Assembly (NCBI RefSeq): GCF_001704615.3
Contig: NZ_CP029397.2
Coordinates: 558,001-622,000, forward strand
Origin: Acinetobacter defluvii
GTDB taxonomy: Bacteria > Pseudomonadota > Gammaproteobacteria > Pseudomonadales > Moraxellaceae
Length of the DNA: 64,000 nucleotides
Direction of reading: 5' to 3'
Each line of letters opens with the position of its first letter. Within the stretch, counting starts at the first letter, position 1. Made by a program: the position numbers and the translations under genes. Positions 26,285 to 35,975 of the stretch are shown in pieces. Under the pieces are notes generated by a model. It did no database searches. It was not told where the DNA came from and was given only the letters and a program-made list of their open reading frames with translations.

Positions 26285-27160
26285 TTATCTATGTGTTGAA
26301 ATATTACGTTGGCGCATCAAACTTTCTTGACTGACACTACAGACCAATTTCCCATTTTGCCACATTTCACCAAAGTTGAGACCGCGTGACTGGCTTGAGC
26401 GCGTCGCATACATATCATACAGCATCCATTCATCTACGCGAAAATCATGATGAAAATGTAAGGTGTGATCTAAACTGGCACTATAGACCCCACCATTGGC
26501 ATAGCTGATCCCATGTGGACGTAAAGATGTCGTGAGCAAATTATAATCTGAATAATACGCAGCAATTGCTTGATGCATGGCAATATAGTCCATTTCACCT
26601 GTTATTTTTTCAAAAGTTCTAAAATATTCAGCATATTGAGTATCTGCTTTAACTGGTTTGAAAGGATTGTAAAACTCAACTGGATGAATCAAGAGGTTGA
26701 ATTGCTGCATGACTATGCTACGACGACTTTCAGGAATGTCTTCAAGGATAGAAATTTTATATTCTTGTTCTGATTTGAGTGAGTCTGGATCTGGATATTG
26801 TGGGGCTGAACCTTGAAACTCTAAACCTTGTTCTGGTTTAGCGAAAGATAGCATTGCCGAAAAAATGATTTCACCATCTTGGTGCGCATGGACTTGACGT
26901 GTAGAAAAACTTGAACCATCTCTTAAATTGTCAACTTTGAATAAAATAGGTTGATCTGTACGTCCACTACGAATGAAATAAGCATGTAAAGAGTGAGCAG
27001 GGCGGTCTGTGGTTCTTGAAGCTGCGATTAAAGCTTGAGCTAAAATTTGTCCGCCAAATAAATGCGAACCAAAAAGCTGTGAGGTTTGACCTTGAAAAAG
27101 ATATTGATCAATTTGTTGAACATGCAATAAATGGGTTAATTCTTGTGTAAGCGAAACCAT
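26285..27160 (-). CDS. tesB: Acyl-CoA thioesterase II
   Basis: The 291-residue double hot-dog protein matches TesB, which hydrolyses medium to long acyl-CoAs to free acids and CoA. Landmarks are FGGQILAQALIAASRT in the first domain, SLHAYFIRSG, and the second-domain segment ASLDHTLHFH with the catalytic aspartate. Length agrees with E. coli TesB (286). It is a single gene. Confidence 0.93.
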   Translation of the reverse strand: MVSLTQELTHLLHVQQIDQYLFQGQTSQLFGSHLFGGQILAQALIAASRTTDRPAHSLHAYFIRSGRTDQPILFKVDNLRDGSSFSTRQVHAHQDGEIIFSAMLSFAKPEQGLEFQGSAPQYPDPDSLKSEQEYKISILEDIPESRRSIVMQQFNLLIHPVEFYNPFKPVKADTQYAEYFRTFEKITGEMDYIAMHQAIAAYYSDYNLLTTSLRPHGISYANGGVYSASLDHTLHFHHDFRVDEWMLYDMYATRSSQSRGLNFGEMWQNGKLVCSVSQESLMRQRNISTHR

Positions 27161-27255
27161 GCTAGCGTTGACCTAATATTTTGTATTTTAAGATCATATA
27201 ATGTGGCTAGATAAAAAAGAAATGAGAAAAATGCTTAATCTCTTTTCATAAAGTA

Positions 27256-27280
27256 TAAAAAAGAGCGCCTAAAGCGCTCA
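27256..27280 (-). terminator. Terminator of xpt
   Basis: On the minus strand, GAGCGC and GCGCTC pair over five bases and are followed by six T, 18 bases after the xpt stop. Confidence 0.9.
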
Positions 27281-27297
27281 ATTTAAAATATTTTCAC

Positions 27298-27885
<588 letters not shown>

Positions 27886-27975
27886 CTAAGGGCAAGGTGC
27901 TTTTTCAAGCAAAGGCGTATTTTAAAAAGCACCCAAAAAAATGCAAGCCCAATTTCATAAAAAATAGGAAATTGC

Positions 27976-28665
27976 TTATTTTTTATAGCCAGTCAGAGAA
28001 AGGTTGTAAGATGTCTTACCATCTTGATGTGACATTTTTACAGGTAAATAATCAAGTTTTGGTGCTAACCAGAAAACAGATTGTTTGCTTTTATTGTCAT
28101 GGGTCAGCACGACTTTGATGGTATCAAAGGTTCCGTAGCTGGTTTTGACTGATTCATTGCCTTGTTTAACAAAACGACGGGTATCCAAACCTTTGGCATC
28201 TGCGATCAGATAGCTTGATTTTAAACCTGAGCCTTTTAGATCCTCACGGACTTGTAATTCAGCATTTAATTCATCTAATGCGCCTGCTTTCCATGCAAAA
28301 GAACGTGCTTTGTCACGTTTATTGGTGTTAATGGTTTTTGCACTTGGATTGAATTTAATGGTCATGGTGTCATTGTGCACCAAGATTTTACTGTTACGGC
28401 TAAAATCCTTGGATTGAATTTGTTCATTACTAAAACCAAAACGACTGGTTTCAGTGGCAGAGGCAATCGCTGCGGCTTTTGCTGCAAAAACATAGGTCCA
28501 GTTATTGCCATTTTGAGTTAACGTACGAGTCGCTGAACCCATATTTTTACCATTATAAGAAAACTGATAAGTTGCTTGGAAGGGGCTCATGGCAAGAGCA
28601 TGACTTGAAAAACCTGTTAATACGCATGCCGCTACAAGACTTGTGCTGATACCGATTTTTTTCAT
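27976..28665 (-). CDS. Periplasmic DUF3108 protein
   Basis: I start the 229-residue product at MKKIGISTS (ATG 28665); an ATG at 28680 adds five residues. A signal peptide ends near SSHALA. The mature part is a DUF3108-type beta-rich domain (YQFSYNGKNMGSATRTL at the start and VFWLAPKLDYLPVKMSH near the end), a fold seen in periplasmic proteins of unknown role. It stands alone, 100 bases upstream of the xpt start on the same strand. Confidence 0.82.
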   Translation of the reverse strand: MKKIGISTSLVAACVLTGFSSHALAMSPFQATYQFSYNGKNMGSATRTLTQNGNNWTYVFAAKAAAIASATETSRFGFSNEQIQSKDFSRNSKILVHNDTMTIKFNPSAKTINTNKRDKARSFAWKAGALDELNAELQVREDLKGSGLKSSYLIADAKGLDTRRFVKQGNESVKTSYGTFDTIKVVLTHDNKSKQSVFWLAPKLDYLPVKMSHQDGKTSYNLSLTGYKK

Positions 28666-28822
28666 GAATGGTGTTGCCATAAGTAAATGTCCTATGCAAT
28701 TTTTGTGTTATTGCTATTATGCGACTGAATTAAGTAGAAAAAATTAGAGTTTCAGCAAAATATGTGAATTTGTGTAGTTATTTTGCATGAATCTAATTAA
28801 AAGTTTGAGTTTAAACACTCAC

Positions 28823-29506
28823 TTAGCTGTCTTTTTGCTGAATTGGAGTGACTTCTGTTTCAATCACGTCATCTTTAAGTGAATCATCCCAGTCATCTGC
28901 ATCTACTTTACTAAAGAGCGCCATTAAATTGACATTGCCAATCACGACAAGTTCAGTTTCACGTAATTCAGCATGGTTAATATGTACTTTATTTAAAGTA
29001 TCCATGATGGAGCGCTTATCTCCCAACCAACGATTAAGATCTAAATGTAATAGTTCATCTTTTACGGTTAAAACATTGAATTTTTCTAAGATCATTCCTA
29101 ATGGATCTTTTTTAAGGATTTTTTGATAGAAAAATAATGCAGTATTGACCCCAATTTTATAAAAAACATTTGGATAAGTGGCTTCAATCACTTCTGTATC
29201 ACTAATTTGCTCAAAAACAATCAACTGCATATCTTTGTTAAATTCCATTTGAATCAGTTTAAGGTCAACTGCCAAGACCAAATGCATTCCTTTAACATTC
29301 AGGGTTGCGTATAAACGCAGCCAATCATCATGCAAATCTGCATGTAAATCTTCTATAATTCCAACATTATCAGTCACAAATCGTTGCAAAGTTGCATTTA
29401 AAAAAACTTGAGAAACAGGGAACTCACGCTCTTCTTCGATAAAATCTCCCGCTTTTTGATATATACGTTGAATTCGTCGAGTAATTTTAGAAAGTAGCGA
29501 TGACAT
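28823..29506 (-). CDS. Hypothetical cytoplasmic protein
   Basis: The 227-residue protein has no signal peptide or TM helix. An N-terminal basic helix (SKITRRIQRIYQKAG) precedes a mixed alpha/beta body and an acidic C-terminus (DADDWDDSLKDD). I recognise no family. It is probably a lineage-specific conserved gene; the basic helix could contact a membrane or nucleic acid, which is a guess. Confidence 0.72.
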   Translation of the reverse strand: MSSLLSKITRRIQRIYQKAGDFIEEEREFPVSQVFLNATLQRFVTDNVGIIEDLHADLHDDWLRLYATLNVKGMHLVLAVDLKLIQMEFNKDMQLIVFEQISDTEVIEATYPNVFYKIGVNTALFFYQKILKKDPLGMILEKFNVLTVKDELLHLDLNRWLGDKRSIMDTLNKVHINHAELRETELVVIGNVNLMALFSKVDADDWDDSLKDDVIETEVTPIQQKDS

Positions 29507-29724
29507 AAATTAAGTTCCAAATCAGCTTATTTTATCTGGTGTATCTTGTCGATTTGTTTAAAATTTCCAAGCTTTATTCTTGCAGTTTAGCAAATTTAGA
29601 TGCACCATTTTAAAGTTTTGTTGTGATGCTCTATTTTCTATTAAAAGTGGCATCGAAAAGTATTAAAAGTGTAATGCTAAATGGTTGTATTTTTTATTAA
29701 GTTGGGGAATGGCGGTCATTTGTC

Positions 29725-30606
29725 ATGTTTAAAAAAATGAGTACTACATCTAAGGCTTTTTTACCTTGGTGGGAAGACAACATCTTTTTGGGTGCGGTGA
29801 TTGTCGCAATTGCCGTTCATTTGGTGTTTATTTCTTTGCAGTTTGCTGAACCGACAGAGCAAAATACTCAAAGTAAAGAGATTGCGGTAACGCTTCGTCC
29901 TAGTGCGGATGAAGTAAAAGATGCAGACTTTTTGGCTCAGGAAGATCAACACGGCTCAGGGATTTTTCGCCAAAAACATCGTATGTCGAGTGAAATGCCC
30001 GCACAGGCTGAAGATTTGAGTGCAGGGGATCAACAATTACAAGCCTTAGAAAAAGTACAACAAAAGCGTGAATTAAAGTTTGAAGAAAAAGTGTTAATGA
30101 CAGTTTTAAGTTGGCAAAAACAAGCTGAACAAAATGAGCGTAAAAAAGCCATGGATGAATTGCAAAGCCAGTTCCAAGCCAAGGCAGCAATGGTTGCGAG
30201 TTTGGAAGCACAGTATTTACAGAAGCAACAAAATTTTAGTAAGCAACAAAAAATTAAAACGGTAGATGGTATTCAAGCGAAAAAAGATGCTTCAGCGGGA
30301 TATTTGGAAAAGTTCCGCGCCAAAGTAGAGTTGTATGGTAATCGTTATTATCCAGAACAAGCCAAACTTCAGCGTTTATCAGGTGAAGTGCGTTTGATGG
30401 TGATTTTGAACGCATCTGGCGGAATTCGTGCGATTCGTTTGATTGAAAGTTCAGGGCATCCGATTTTAGATGAGGCTGCAAAGAACTCGGTACGTAAAGG
30501 TGCGCCTTTTGGAAATTTTGATGCCAATATGAAAGATATTTCTGAATTACGAATTATTCGGACTTGGCGTTTTGATCCAGCAGAATCAGAGTTTGAGGTG
30601 CGTTAA
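29725..30606 (+). CDS. TonB-family protein with coiled-coil linker
   Basis: The 293-residue protein has one N-terminal TM helix (about residues 22-40) and a C-terminal TonB domain (about 205-290) with the family pattern YP..A......G.V.....L...G.I......SSG...LD.AA. Between them lies a Gln/Lys/Glu-rich, predicted coiled-coil region of about 130 residues rather than the Pro-rich spacer of classical TonB, which makes it TolA-like in shape. No exbB or exbD lies nearby. No clear ribosome site precedes the ATG; the second ATG (29737) could be the start. Confidence 0.85.
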   Translation: MFKKMSTTSKAFLPWWEDNIFLGAVIVAIAVHLVFISLQFAEPTEQNTQSKEIAVTLRPSADEVKDADFLAQEDQHGSGIFRQKHRMSSEMPAQAEDLSAGDQQLQALEKVQQKRELKFEEKVLMTVLSWQKQAEQNERKKAMDELQSQFQAKAAMVASLEAQYLQKQQNFSKQQKIKTVDGIQAKKDASAGYLEKFRAKVELYGNRYYPEQAKLQRLSGEVRLMVILNASGGIRAIRLIESSGHPILDEAAKNSVRKGAPFGNFDANMKDISELRIIRTWRFDPAESEFEVR

Positions 30607-30639
30607 TCAGGTTTTGTTAAAATCATTTTCATATATGTA

Positions 30640-30682
30640 AATGAGTGAATGAGTATTTTATTTATTCACTCATTAGATTTTT
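30640..30682 (+). terminator. Terminator of TonB-like gene
   Basis: AATGAGTGAAT and ATTCACTCATT pair across a 13-base loop, with a T run shortly after. Confidence 0.8.
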
Positions 30683-30748
30683 AACTATTCATTTTATAAG
30701 TGAAAAATGATAATTTTTTATAAAATATCGTCAGCGCAATAGCAATCA

Positions 30749-31237
30749 ATGAAATACCTATTACTTATCACAACAGTTTTATTGAGTACGATGAGTTTTG
30801 CTCAGACAAAATTTAAAGCAGTTGATACCTGTCAATATGATTATAGTGATATCGATTTTTGTTCAAAAGCAAATACTGCAACCTATCAGAAAGCTTTTTT
30901 AACTCGACAGCCAAATTTTAATCAAAAATATATTTTATTAAATATAGGTGATCGTTTAAACCATATCTATGTGGCATTGGATACACAAACAGGTGTTGTA
31001 TTTACTTTAAAAGATGAAATGTCAGGTGTGCGGAGGAATAATCAGTCAACTGGAAAACCACCAATAGTGAGTTATTCGGTGAATAACCCTGACTTGTGTG
31101 TTGAGGGTACTGTAAATAGTTATCGGGATTCTTATGACAATGTCCGAGTGTGTTATCGTGTTCAAAAAGAAGACTTTGGAAAATATAAAAAACAATTTTG
31201 GAGAACCACTGTTCCTCAAAGTATAGAAGACAGATAA
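30749..31237 (+). CDS. Secreted protein of unknown function
   Basis: The 162-residue product has a clear signal peptide (MKYLLLITTVLLSTMSFAQ) and four cysteines in the mature part (in DTCQYDY, DFCSKAN, LCVEG and VCYRV), which could form two disulphides. No domain is recognised. It is a single gene convergent with the MscS-type channel. Confidence 0.7.
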   Translation: MKYLLLITTVLLSTMSFAQTKFKAVDTCQYDYSDIDFCSKANTATYQKAFLTRQPNFNQKYILLNIGDRLNHIYVALDTQTGVVFTLKDEMSGVRRNNQSTGKPPIVSYSVNNPDLCVEGTVNSYRDSYDNVRVCYRVQKEDFGKYKKQFWRTTVPQSIEDR

Positions 31238-31306
31238 ATATTTAAAAGAAAGAAAATACGCCTCATCTAATGTTGACTTTAAAAATGAGCACAAACTTCA
31301 TGTATT

Positions 31307-32416
31307 TCACTCACTTTTATTTTGGGCTGAAAAAGGTTGTTGTAGTAATTGTAGATGAGGATAAGGAACATTAATTTTGGCATCTTGTAGTGCTTCTTTT
31401 ACGTGTTCTAAAAGTTTTTCTTGAATGCGGGGTAAGCGCTCCATTTGGTAAGGTTCTAGCCAATAGCGCACAATCAATACAATGCCTGATTCAGCAAATT
31501 CATGTACATCTACGCTTGGTTCAGGAACTTTTAAGTATTCATCTTCCACAACTAAACGAGCTAAGATCGCAGTACGTGCTTTTTCCACATCTTCTTGGAG
31601 TGAAATCCGACAGTAACTTTCAAAACGCATTCTTTCATGTGCGGTTAAATTGGTCACTTCAGCATTAGCAACGGTTGAATTTGGAATAATAATCAATAAA
31701 TTATCACGGTTACGAATATGAGTCGTTCGTAATAAAATTTGCGTAATTTTTCCTTCAAATTTATTGATTCGTACCCAATCACCAATATGAAAAGGACGCT
31801 CAATCAAGATCGTAATTCCTGCGATAAAATTTGACAGGGTAGATTGTGCTGCAAAACTGACTGCGATTCCGACAATCCCAAGACCCGCCATAATCGAAAT
31901 AATGTTAAAGCCAAACTGTGCCATAATCGCAGCGATACCAAAAATCACCAATAACACCGAAATAATATTGCGTAATAGTTGTTTTAAAGAATCATCGATA
32001 TAAAAACGATCCAAAAAGCGCATGGTCAGTTTGGTAAATAACATCCAAATAATATAAAAAATCAGTGAAACAATCGCAGCACGGGACACTGCTTGTAAAT
32101 ATTTTTCAGATAAACCAAATTGCGAAAGAATAGTGATACTTGAAGCGAGTAGCCAAAAAAAGTGGATGGTATTATTAATAATATTAATAATAATTTGATT
32201 CGTATTGAGTTTTTTAGAAATGTACCGAACAGCAAGTCGCAGACCACGACTCAACAACCAAAAAAATGCAATTAAAATCACGGCAATGAATAATTTGCTG
32301 AGCATGGTCGCAGCAACGACATCCCAATCCATATCTCGATTTTCAGGTGCCCCCATACTCAGAAAAATACTGCGTTTTAGGGTATCTATAAACTCTTCAA
32401 ATAAGCGATCCAACAT
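31307..32416 (-). CDS. MscS-family mechanosensitive channel
   Basis: The 369-residue protein has several N-terminal TM helices, with the pore-lining helix in the Gly/Ala-rich GLGIVGIAVSFAAQSTLSNF stretch near residues 178-197. The beta domain follows (FHIGDWVRI), as do LRTTHIRNRDN and the C-terminal mixed domain. The family opens under membrane tension to release solutes during hypo-osmotic shock. It lies downstream of ybeY, where enterobacteria have ybeX and lnt, but behind a terminator. Confidence 0.92.
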   Translation of the reverse strand: MLDRLFEEFIDTLKRSIFLSMGAPENRDMDWDVVAATMLSKLFIAVILIAFFWLLSRGLRLAVRYISKKLNTNQIIINIINNTIHFFWLLASSITILSQFGLSEKYLQAVSRAAIVSLIFYIIWMLFTKLTMRFLDRFYIDDSLKQLLRNIISVLLVIFGIAAIMAQFGFNIISIMAGLGIVGIAVSFAAQSTLSNFIAGITILIERPFHIGDWVRINKFEGKITQILLRTTHIRNRDNLLIIIPNSTVANAEVTNLTAHERMRFESYCRISLQEDVEKARTAILARLVVEDEYLKVPEPSVDVHEFAESGIVLIVRYWLEPYQMERLPRIQEKLLEHVKEALQDAKINVPYPHLQLLQQPFSAQNKSE

Positions 32417-32556
32417 GGTTTAAGCTTTCTAATCTTGGATTTTAATGGGGTTTTTTGAGTATAGTGAAAAGCCAATCAACTTGATAGTAAAGAGTTTTTG
32501 CGTTTCAGCAGAGAAGTGTAAAGAAACATCAAATTAAAAATGAGCATTCCATATTT

Positions 32557-32594
32557 TAAAAAATGATGAGTAATATTATTTATCACTCATCATT
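32557..32594 (-). terminator. Terminator of the miaB-phoH-ybeY operon
   Basis: On the minus strand, AATGATGAGT pairs with ACTCATCATT across a 13-base loop, followed by five T; it lies 30 bases after the ybeY stop. Confidence 0.85.
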
Positions 32595-32623
32595 CTAAAT
32601 CGCCATTTTCAAGTGAAGAAAAA

Positions 32624-33109
32624 TTAATCTTCTTTGACAATATAAGGGTTTTCAAAGCCAAGTTTTTTCAAAATTTCGATTTCCAATGCTTCCATTTCTT
32701 CAGCATCTTCATCTGAAGTTTCATGGTCATAGCCCATGAGATGTAATGTGCCATGTACGAGCATGTGAGTAAAATGTTCAATCGGTGTTTTTTGCTGTTC
32801 AATGGCTTCTTGTAAAACCACAGGAATGCAAATCACCAAATCACCAATTGGAAATGTATCCAAAATTTGCGCCATTTCATCAGGCAAATCACTTGGGAAA
32901 GACAGTACATTTGTGGGTTTGTCTTTCTTACGATATTCCAAATTTAATTTATGGCTTTCGTCAATATCTACGCAGGCAATACCGATTTCACAATCACTTT
33001 GTGTGTTCATACGACGCAGTGAAGTTTCAACAACTTTTTTAAGATAAGCACGTTTGAGCACCAATTCAGGTGCTTCAAACGCTTGTTGTAAGGTTAAACT
33101 GAGTTTCAA
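32624..33109 (-). CDS. ybeY: Endoribonuclease YbeY
   Basis: The 161-residue zinc protein has the UPF0054 signature [16 protein letters not shown] (three histidines bind zinc). YbeY acts in 16S rRNA 3'-end maturation and ribosome quality control. It lies 27 bases after phoH and is the last gene of the miaB-phoH-ybeY operon, a conserved order. Length matches E. coli YbeY (155). Confidence 0.95.
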   Translation of the reverse strand: MKLSLTLQQAFEAPELVLKRAYLKKVVETSLRRMNTQSDCEIGIACVDIDESHKLNLEYRKKDKPTNVLSFPSDLPDEMAQILDTFPIGDLVICIPVVLQEAIEQQKTPIEHFTHMLVHGTLHLMGYDHETSDEDAEEMEALEIEILKKLGFENPYIVKED

Positions 33110-33136
33110 AATACATCCTTAACAATGAAGAACATT

Positions 33137-34213
33137 TTAGTCCTGTGCATCGGCTTTGGCATCATTGTCTGCGATCAACGCTTGTTGTAGCGCTTTGCGT
33201 TCAGCACGTGCAGCAGCACTTAAACGTTGTTGCTCACCTTCCCATCCTTCATAAGCTTCGACGATCTTTTGAACCAATTGATGACGAACCACATCACGAG
33301 AATGGAAACGGGTGATATGAATTTCTTTAACATTTTCTAAAACACGCAGCGCATGTGCAAGACCTGATTGTTGTCCACGAGGTAAGTCGACTTGGGTAAT
33401 ATCACCGGTGATCACTGCCCGTGAACCAAAGCCTAAACGGGTGAGGAACATTTTCATTTGTTCAGGTGTGGTGTTTTGCGCTTCATCCAAAATCACGAAT
33501 GAATGGTTGAGGGTACGACCACGCATATAGGCGAGGGGTGCAACCTCAATCACTTGACGTTCAATCAGTTTGGCAACCTTTTCAAAGCCGAGCATTTCAT
33601 ACAAGGCATCGTAAAGTGGGCGTAAATAGGGATCAATTTTTTGGGTTAAATCGCCCGGTAAGAAACCGAGTTTTTCACCTGCTTCAACAGCGGGACGTAC
33701 CAATAAAATCCGTTGAATTTCATTCCGTTCTAACATATCTACCGCAGCCGCTACAGCAAGATAGGTTTTACCTGTTCCTGCAGGACCGATCCCGAAAGAA
33801 ATATCACTTTGTAAAATACGTTGCACATAACGCTTTTGGTTCATGCCACGTGGGTTGATGCGACCTTTAGGGGTTTGTAACCAAATCGCCTCCAAACCAG
33901 TATGTTCATTTTCTGACAAGTCTTCTTGTAATTCTCGGTCAGTTTGACTGCCTTGAATCATCAGATGTACGGTGTCTGCACTGATTTGTGAGGAAATTTC
34001 CGCTTCGTCATAAAGGCGCTGCAATAAAAGCTCCGCCCTTGTGACAGCATCAAGATTCCCATCGACAAAAAATGTATCGCCTCGATGGGAGATTTTGACA
34101 TCTAAACGTTGTTCAATTTGTTTCATATGGCTGTTATAAGCACCAAGCATGCTTTTTAAACGTTCCATAGAAATGCCAGGAAAAGCTACTGTACGTCGAA
34201 TTTCGGCAGTCAA
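33137..34213 (-). CDS. ybeZ: PhoH-like ATPase YbeZ
   Basis: The 358-residue protein has an N-terminal KH-like region and a PhoH ATPase domain with Walker A GPAGTGKT, VRPAVEAGEKLGFLPGDL and Walker B ILDEAQN. PhoH-like proteins of this type act with YbeY in rRNA processing. It lies 40 bases after miaB on the same strand. Length matches E. coli YbeZ (346). Confidence 0.94.
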   Translation of the reverse strand: MTAEIRRTVAFPGISMERLKSMLGAYNSHMKQIEQRLDVKISHRGDTFFVDGNLDAVTRAELLLQRLYDEAEISSQISADTVHLMIQGSQTDRELQEDLSENEHTGLEAIWLQTPKGRINPRGMNQKRYVQRILQSDISFGIGPAGTGKTYLAVAAAVDMLERNEIQRILLVRPAVEAGEKLGFLPGDLTQKIDPYLRPLYDALYEMLGFEKVAKLIERQVIEVAPLAYMRGRTLNHSFVILDEAQNTTPEQMKMFLTRLGFGSRAVITGDITQVDLPRGQQSGLAHALRVLENVKEIHITRFHSRDVVRHQLVQKIVEAYEGWEGEQQRLSAAARAERKALQQALIADNDAKADAQD

Positions 34214-34252
34214 GTGATATCCTTTTATAGTGTCTTGATGGATAGCTCTACA

Positions 34253-35707
34253 TTACGACACGTCGGGCTCAAGATTCAAGAGTTCACCGTAAACTAAATT
34301 TAAGGTTTTAATCTCAGTAATCTCAATCTCTGCAAAGCGTCCGACCCAAGCAGCATCTCCTACAAATGTTACTAAACGTGTATTGTCTGCACTACCCACC
34401 AAAATATTTGGGTCTTTGTCAGAAACTTTCTCAACCAAGACCCGTTGAATAGTTCCAAGCATAGCATCCGTTTTTTCGATACTTGAACGTTTAATCCATT
34501 GTTGAACTTTGGCTAAACGTTCTTTTTTTACAGTTTCAGGCGTGTCATCCGCCAACTCGGAAGCAGGCGTACCTGGACGTTTTGAATAGATAAAACTATA
34601 AGAATGGTCAAAGTCCAAATCTTGGATGAATTGATAAGTCTCTTCAAAGTTTGCATCTGTTTCACCAGGAAAACCGATGATGAAGTCAGAAGATAAATGC
34701 ATATCAGGGCGTACTTTACGTAACTTGGCAATTTTATCGATGTAAACATCAATAGTGTGATTACGTTTCATTGCTTGTAACACATCATTTGAACCACTTT
34801 GCACAGGTAAATGTAAATGTGAAACCATTTGCGGTAAGTCACGATAGCATTGAATTAAATCATCATTAAACTCAAGCGGGTGAGAAGTGGTATAGCGTAA
34901 ACGACCAATGCCTGGAATTTCTGCAACTAAGCGCAGTAAATCAGCAAAAGTACAGATTTCACCTTCAAAAGTTTCACCACGGTAGCCATTCACGTTTTGA
35001 CCAAGTAATGATATTTCACGCACGCCTTTTTCAGCCAAACCTGCGATTTCAGCCAAGACATCATCCAGTGGGCGAGAAACCTCTTCACCACGGGTATATG
35101 GTACAACACAGAATGAACAGTATTTTGAGCAGCCTTCCATGATTGAAACAAAGGCTTTAAAACCTTCAACACGAGGTTCAGGTAAAAAGTCGAATTTTTC
35201 AATATCTGGGAATGAAATATCGACCAACTTAATTTTTTCTTTTTTCGGCTTTTCAACTTGATCATGATGTTGATCAAGCATTTGTGGTAAGCGGTGAAGT
35301 GTTTGTGGACCAAACACCATATCGACATAAGGCGCACGTTTTTGGATGTTATCGCCTTCTTGTGAAGCCACACAACCACCCACACCGATGACTAAATCTG
35401 GATTTTGTTCTTTCAGTTTGCGCCAACGACCTAATTCAGAAAACACTTTTTCTTGTGCTTTTTCACGAATCGAACAGGTATTCATGAGTAAAATATCTGC
35501 ATCTTTAGGGTCTGTAGTCAGTACATAACCGTGCGAGTCGCCTAAAAGGTCTGCCATACGATGACTGTCATACTCATTCATCTGACACCCTTGCGTTTCG
35601 ATATACAGTTTTTTCACTGTACCGTCGGCTGGGGTGTGCTGTGGCTGGAGAACAGTGTTTTCTGAGGCAGCTTTGGCACCATTTGGAATGAAGGTTTGAA
35701 CCGTCAT
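34253..35707 (-). CDS. miaB: tRNA 2-methylthiotransferase MiaB
   Basis: The 484-residue radical-SAM enzyme adds a methylthio group to isopentenyl-adenosine at tRNA position 37. The N-terminal domain carries three cluster cysteines ([26 protein letters not shown]), the radical-SAM motif is CSKYCSFC, and a C-terminal TRAM domain follows. I use ATG 35707 with an AGGAT upstream; the frame extends to a TTG at 35734 without a better site. It leads the miaB-ybeZ-ybeY operon. Confidence 0.95.
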   Translation of the reverse strand: MTVQTFIPNGAKAASENTVLQPQHTPADGTVKKLYIETQGCQMNEYDSHRMADLLGDSHGYVLTTDPKDADILLMNTCSIREKAQEKVFSELGRWRKLKEQNPDLVIGVGGCVASQEGDNIQKRAPYVDMVFGPQTLHRLPQMLDQHHDQVEKPKKEKIKLVDISFPDIEKFDFLPEPRVEGFKAFVSIMEGCSKYCSFCVVPYTRGEEVSRPLDDVLAEIAGLAEKGVREISLLGQNVNGYRGETFEGEICTFADLLRLVAEIPGIGRLRYTTSHPLEFNDDLIQCYRDLPQMVSHLHLPVQSGSNDVLQAMKRNHTIDVYIDKIAKLRKVRPDMHLSSDFIIGFPGETDANFEETYQFIQDLDFDHSYSFIYSKRPGTPASELADDTPETVKKERLAKVQQWIKRSSIEKTDAMLGTIQRVLVEKVSDKDPNILVGSADNTRLVTFVGDAAWVGRFAEIEITEIKTLNLVYGELLNLEPDVS

Positions 35708-35975
35708 GGAGGCGTTTATCCTATATAAAACCAAAAATTAAATTGAGTGAAGTTTCTTCAACTCAAGAAAAGCAGCGTATTTTACAGTATTTACATACAA
35801 AGCTATAATAAAAATCTATACAGTATGTGCAATAGATAAAATATGGAGAAAAATACTTAAAAAATGTAGGAAATTAATAACGTTGAATCATAAGGTTACA
35901 TAACAGAACAGTAGAAATGGATGAGAATAATTAAACTACGCATTATATTTATGCGATGTTGAAAAAAGGCTAACC

